Assembly (NCBI GenBank): GCA_027625915.1
Contig: JANTQA010000045.1
Coordinates: 248,001 to 312,000 of the forward strand
DNA: 64,000 nucleotides
Reading direction: 5' to 3'
Origin: Anaeramoeba flamelloides
Lineage: Eukaryota > Metamonada > Anaeramoebidae
Made by a program: the position numbers and the translations under genes. Below the pieces are notes generated by a model, which did no database searches, was not told where the DNA came from, and worked only from the letters and a program-made list of their open reading frames with translations. How positions within the stretch are numbered: the stretch's first letter is position 1; each line of letters opens with the position of its first letter. Below, piece after piece: positions 60,620-64,000 of this stretch.

Positions 60620-61147
60620 CTAAGCCCCGTTCCAAAAATTTGGACACACCCAAAATCAAAAATAGGCAAAATAAAACCCAATTTATTGTATTTTCCCAAA
60701 CTTAATATAAAACTACATTTAAGTTTCAAGTATTAATGTTTTTATAAGTAATCATTTTCAGCCAAATAAAAGAAAAAAATTTAAAACTCAAAAATAAAAA
60801 CAGGTGTGTCCAAAATAATGAAACGAGCGGAACAAAAAATGTATTAGTAAATTTGATGAAATTTCACCAACAATTGTTGATCGATCAAATGATAAGATAC
60901 CATCTACCAATTGTATGTTATTTTCCAATTTAACAAGCTCAACACTAACCTTCTATCAACCTTTGAAAAAAAATTTCGAGATCTAACGAAACAGATTACG
61001 TAACTGCAAAAAAGGAAATGAAAACAAAACAAAAAAGACAAAAAATGAAATAGTTTGTAAAATCAAAATACTTTCCAATTTGAATTAAAAGTGCAGTAAT
61101 GATGTTCTTTCAACTGTTTAAACTGTGTCCAAATTTTTGGAATTTAG
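60620..61147. mobile_element. non-autonomous Tc1-like element, about 530 bp
   Basis: The left end reads TTCCAAAAATTTGGACACACC and the right end is its inverted counterpart GTGTCCAAATTTTTGGAA, a terminal type common in Tc1-like transposons. An internal GTGTGTCCAAAATAATGAAAC word near 60815 repeats part of the terminus, which may mean two nested or rearranged copies. No transposase frame is present. Confidence 0.65.
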
Positions 61148-61399
61148 TTTATTTTAAGCAATGAATTATCATTTTCAACTTTTTGATTTTTTTTTTACAT
61201 TTCGGAAAAGTACTAAATCCCCAATTAATTATGAATTATTACAAAAAAAAATTATTTTCTTTGAAAGAAGAAAGAAATCTTATTATTTTTTGTATTGAAT
61301 TCTACTAAAATTTAATGTTAAAAGAAAAAAACCAAGTTTTGAAAATACTCATAAGAAAAAAACGACTTAATTTCAAAAAAAATAATAATAATAATTTTA

Positions 61400-61669
61400 G
61401 TAAAAAATATATAAATTCGGGTACATAGTGCCCCACTCTGAGAGTGGTGGAATACCAATTATTAATCACGGATTGTGTATTTTTTATCTATAATCGATAA
61501 TATTTCTATCGGGTTTTTGCTTCTCCTGTCTAAGGATGTGGATAGTTTCTATTTGTTCATGAAAATCATAATTATTATTTTTTATACATATTTTAATTAT
61601 TTTTCTTCTTCTCCTTTTTTTTTATTTGATAATTTTTCTTTAATTACGCCCTTCTCTAAATAAATAATA
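61400..61669 (-). mobile_element. SINE-like insertion, copy 2 (reverse)
   Basis: Reverse-oriented counterpart of 29569-29858, flanked by AATAATAATAATTTTA at 61384-61399 and 61670-61685. The shared GGTACATAGTGCCCCACTC end and AAGGATGTGGATAG block are clear. It lacks the 27-G run. The flanking repeat is low-complexity, so it is weaker evidence than for copy 1. Confidence 0.6.
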
Positions 61670-61685
61670 AATAATAATAATTTTA

Positions 61686-63056
61686 AACTTTATTAAATTC
61701 AATTTATATATTCAAAGAACAATTGCAATCAATTTTTGTTTTTTTACTAAAAAATATGAGAATAACCATTAAATGTAAAATTCTCTCAAAATATTTTTTC
61801 AAAACCTTGACAATTGACTTATAATCGAAAAAAATACTTTTTAATTTGATTTTTTTTATTCAATAATTAATAGCCCAATCTTAATAAATCCAGTAATTAA
61901 GAATAACCCAAAGGTTAAAAATATCAATAGACTTAATTTTTATGACTCAAATTTTTATTAAATATTTTCAGAATATATAAAATTATTTTCAAATAAATAA
62001 AAATAGATAAAAAAAAAAAAATAAATATTATCAAATAACTGATTTTAATAAAAACATTTCCCTTTTTATACTCTTGAAATTAGGAAAAGAATATTAACTT
62101 AATCTTTTCAATTTCAAGATATTTAAATAAATAGTTGTGACTTAAATAAGGTATCATTTTTTTTAGAACTCCAAGGATTCAATATTTGATTAATTTTTAT
62201 TATTTTTACAACAAAATGAAAGGTTCATGGTTATTTGTTCATAAATACGCTAAGAAATTACTCAAAGTGAGATTTCTTCAAAATAGCAATTTTTCGATAA
62301 TTTCTCAAATTCTTAATTTGATCCAAAATACAACCAAAATAGGATCAGGATCTTTTTACGAGGAATTTCATTGGGAAAAGGAAACTCTTTTAAAAATGAT
62401 AACTCTTTTTTCTGAAGCTGATAAATAGAGTTTTCATTATCAGATTTAATTGTACCCTTTATGTAAATAATTACTCTACTAATATAAAACCATTGTGGAA
62501 AAAAAGTGAAACACAGTTTTTCAAAGGGAACATAATCGAACCTGAAAAATAAAATCAATTAAAAGAACGAACAAATTAACTTTTAATAATAATCCATTAT
62601 ATTATTTTCAATCAAAACAACAAATACAATTTAAAAATACTTTCTTATTGAAATTATAAATGTAGTTTTGGAGATCTCAAAAATAGTCAATTTTTTTCAA
62701 CAAATTTTTAATGATTGATAACACAAGACTAAACCATATCAAAAAGTAGATTTAAAAAAACAGTTGTTTTGCTTGAATCCTTAATTTCGTCTTTTTTTAT
62801 TTATTAAATGTTTTTATTAATTGATCTTACTTTGAATTTTTAGTATTGTTCCCAATTAAAAAGCATGTTTCACTTTTTTTCCACATCGGTATGAGTTATA
62901 AGTCCCTTAAAGTATTAAAACTTTTTAAAATGTTGTTAGTGTGTGTACAAACTTTTAAATTATCTGAAAGGTTGAAAGGTAATCGGTTTTTGATTAGTTT
63001 GATGAATTGATCAGGAATCATTTTTTTTTCTTTGCATTTTTTATTATTTGAGATAA
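61686..63056. other. upstream flank of eL24
   Basis: AT-rich. The frame from ATG 62216 to 62428 (70 codons) resembles no family. A 54-base sequence ending at about 62977 recurs downstream of eL24 exon 2. Confidence 0.4.
62922..62977 (+). repeat. 54-bp direct repeat, copy 1
   Basis: Runs from CTTTTTAAAATGTTG to CTGAAAGGTTG and is essentially identical to 63374-63427. The copies are about 450 bases apart and flank the first two eL24 exons. Confidence 0.85.
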
Positions 63057-64000
63057 ATGAAGTAATATCTTTTTCCCTAACAATAATTTCAATCAGCTTT
63101 ATTCCCTCTTTTTTAAAATTTCGGTTTTAAGTAATCATTATTCAAAATACAAACATAACTGATTTTCATCTTTGTTTTTTTTTTTTATTATTTTGAAACA
63201 CAAAGGATCGAAATCTGTGCATTTTCAGGATACAAAATCAGACCTGGTAGAGGTGTTCGTTTTGTTCGAATGGATGGAAAAGTAATTGAAAATTTTTTAT
63301 TTCTTTTTTTTTGCTTTTTTTTTTCAAAATTTAGGTTGCATAAAAAATCTCAACTCTTTTAAAGATTTTCACCTTTTTAAAATGTTGTTAGTGTGTGTAC
63401 AAACTTTTAAATTATCTGAAAGGTTGGAAAGTATTTGAAAGCCTTTTTGTTGAGGGATTCTTTTTTTTGAAGTGGCTTTCAATTTATTTATTTCTTTACT
63501 TGTTCAAAAAAACAACACCTTTCAAAAAAAAAATAACGATCAGCAATGAGTTTGATTTACAAATTTTCAAAAATTAAATTCAGTTCACCACTCGTTCCCC
63601 AAACTAATAATATTTTTTTTTTTTCTTTTTTTGGTTTGAATGTTTCATAAAATAAAAAATTAAAAAACGAACAAATTTCAACAAAAAATAAAACTCGACA
63701 ATAAAAAAGCCATTTTTATTTGCTAATAAAAAATGTTTTTCCAGATTTTCACATAAAAGAAACCCAAGAAAGATTAGATGGACACAATTTTATAGAAAGG
63801 CCCACAGAAAAAACAAAAGCGCTCTCTTAAAAAAAAAGAAAACACGCAGAATTGTTAAAAAGGAGCGTGGTATTGTTGGTGCTTCCTTAGATTTGATCAA
63901 CGCCAGAAGACAACAACAAAAGGAAATGAAAACAGCGACTCTCCGTGAACAAGCCATCAAAGAACTGAAAGAAAGAAAAAGAGCAAAGGCATTAAGAAGA
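63057..64000 (+). CDS. RPL24: 60S ribosomal protein eL24, 3' end beyond window
   Basis: Exon 1 is only ATGAA (63057-63061, donor GTAATA). Exon 2 (63206-63281) joins to give MKIEICAFSGYKIRPGRG and then RFVRMDGK, the canonical eL24 start. The last visible exon begins at 63745 after TTTTCCAG and reads FSHKRNPRKIRWTQFYRKAH, then RRIVKKERGIVGASLDLINARR and a Lys/Glu/Arg-rich tail, still open at the window end. The short exon for the family's roughly 12-15 residues between DGK and KRNPR must lie in 63282-63740. A candidate is about 63424-63451, which fits both phases but matches the family only weakly. eL24 sits at the large-subunit interface and its basic tail contacts rRNA. Identification is secure; the internal exon is not. 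Confidence 0.9.
63374..63427 (+). repeat. 54-bp direct repeat, copy 2
   Basis: Second copy of 62922-62977, lying in the region that should contain the missing eL24 exon. Confidence 0.85.

Noticed and set aside
62216-62428. 70-codon frame upstream of eL24
   Set aside because: No family resemblance and composition like its flanks; not enough to call a gene.
1-64000. tRNA, rRNA, CRISPR arrays or bacterial operons
   Set aside because: A scan for T-loop words such as GGTTCGAATCC, for rRNA-like GC-rich blocks and for regular direct-repeat/spacer arrays found none. The spliced genes exclude a prokaryotic layout.

Overview
The window is very AT-rich (roughly one fifth to one quarter G+C by eye) eukaryotic nuclear DNA from a unicellular protist. 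It has spliceosomal GT/AG introns, eukaryote-type ribosomal proteins (eL37, eL24), bZIP factors, an AMPK/MARK-type kinase and an ARF-type GTPase, and proteins rich in K/E/N/Q with long homopolymeric runs. The standard stop codons fit every gene. The style resembles Anaeramoeba-like metamonads or AT-rich amoebae, but that placement is a guess from protein style only. Gene density is low, with seven supported genes in 64 kb separated by several kilobases of simple sequence and decayed repeats.

Layout. 1-10 kb: no gene; one MITE, a long hairpin, an (AT)n tract. 10.0-13.3 kb (-): a spliced MARK-like kinase with UBA and KA1 domains whose catalytic motifs are degraded. 13.3-20.1 kb: no gene. 20.2-21.5 kb (+): an intronless, GC-richer membrane protein with a DUF3179 domain, a candidate for lateral acquisition. 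25.6-26.0 kb (+): two-exon ribosomal protein eL37. 29.2-30.6 kb: a mobile-element copy with a second element nested inside it. 33.3-34.4 kb (+): a bZIP factor. 36.2-39.0 kb: a cluster of MITEs, a dead LINE-type reverse transcriptase and fold-back palindromes. 39.9-41.8 kb (-): a second, membrane-tethered bZIP. 48.2-58.7 kb (+): a three-exon gene fusing RCC1 repeats, an F-box and an ARF-family GTPase, with introns of 4.7 and 3.4 kb. 59-61.7 kb: more nested mobile elements. 63.1-64.0 kb (+): eL24, cut by the window end.

The genes do not form an operon or pathway; they are independent eukaryotic genes. The most interesting item is the RCC1-F-box-ARF chimera, whose GTPase also lacks the catalytic switch II Gln. 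Next come the MARK-type pseudokinase, the tethered bZIP with ATF6-like layout, the DUF3179 protein, and a well-resolved set of non-autonomous mobile elements: nine Tc1/mariner-like MITEs, a 1.2-kb TIR element in three copies, and a SINE-like insert whose empty site can be read from a sister copy.
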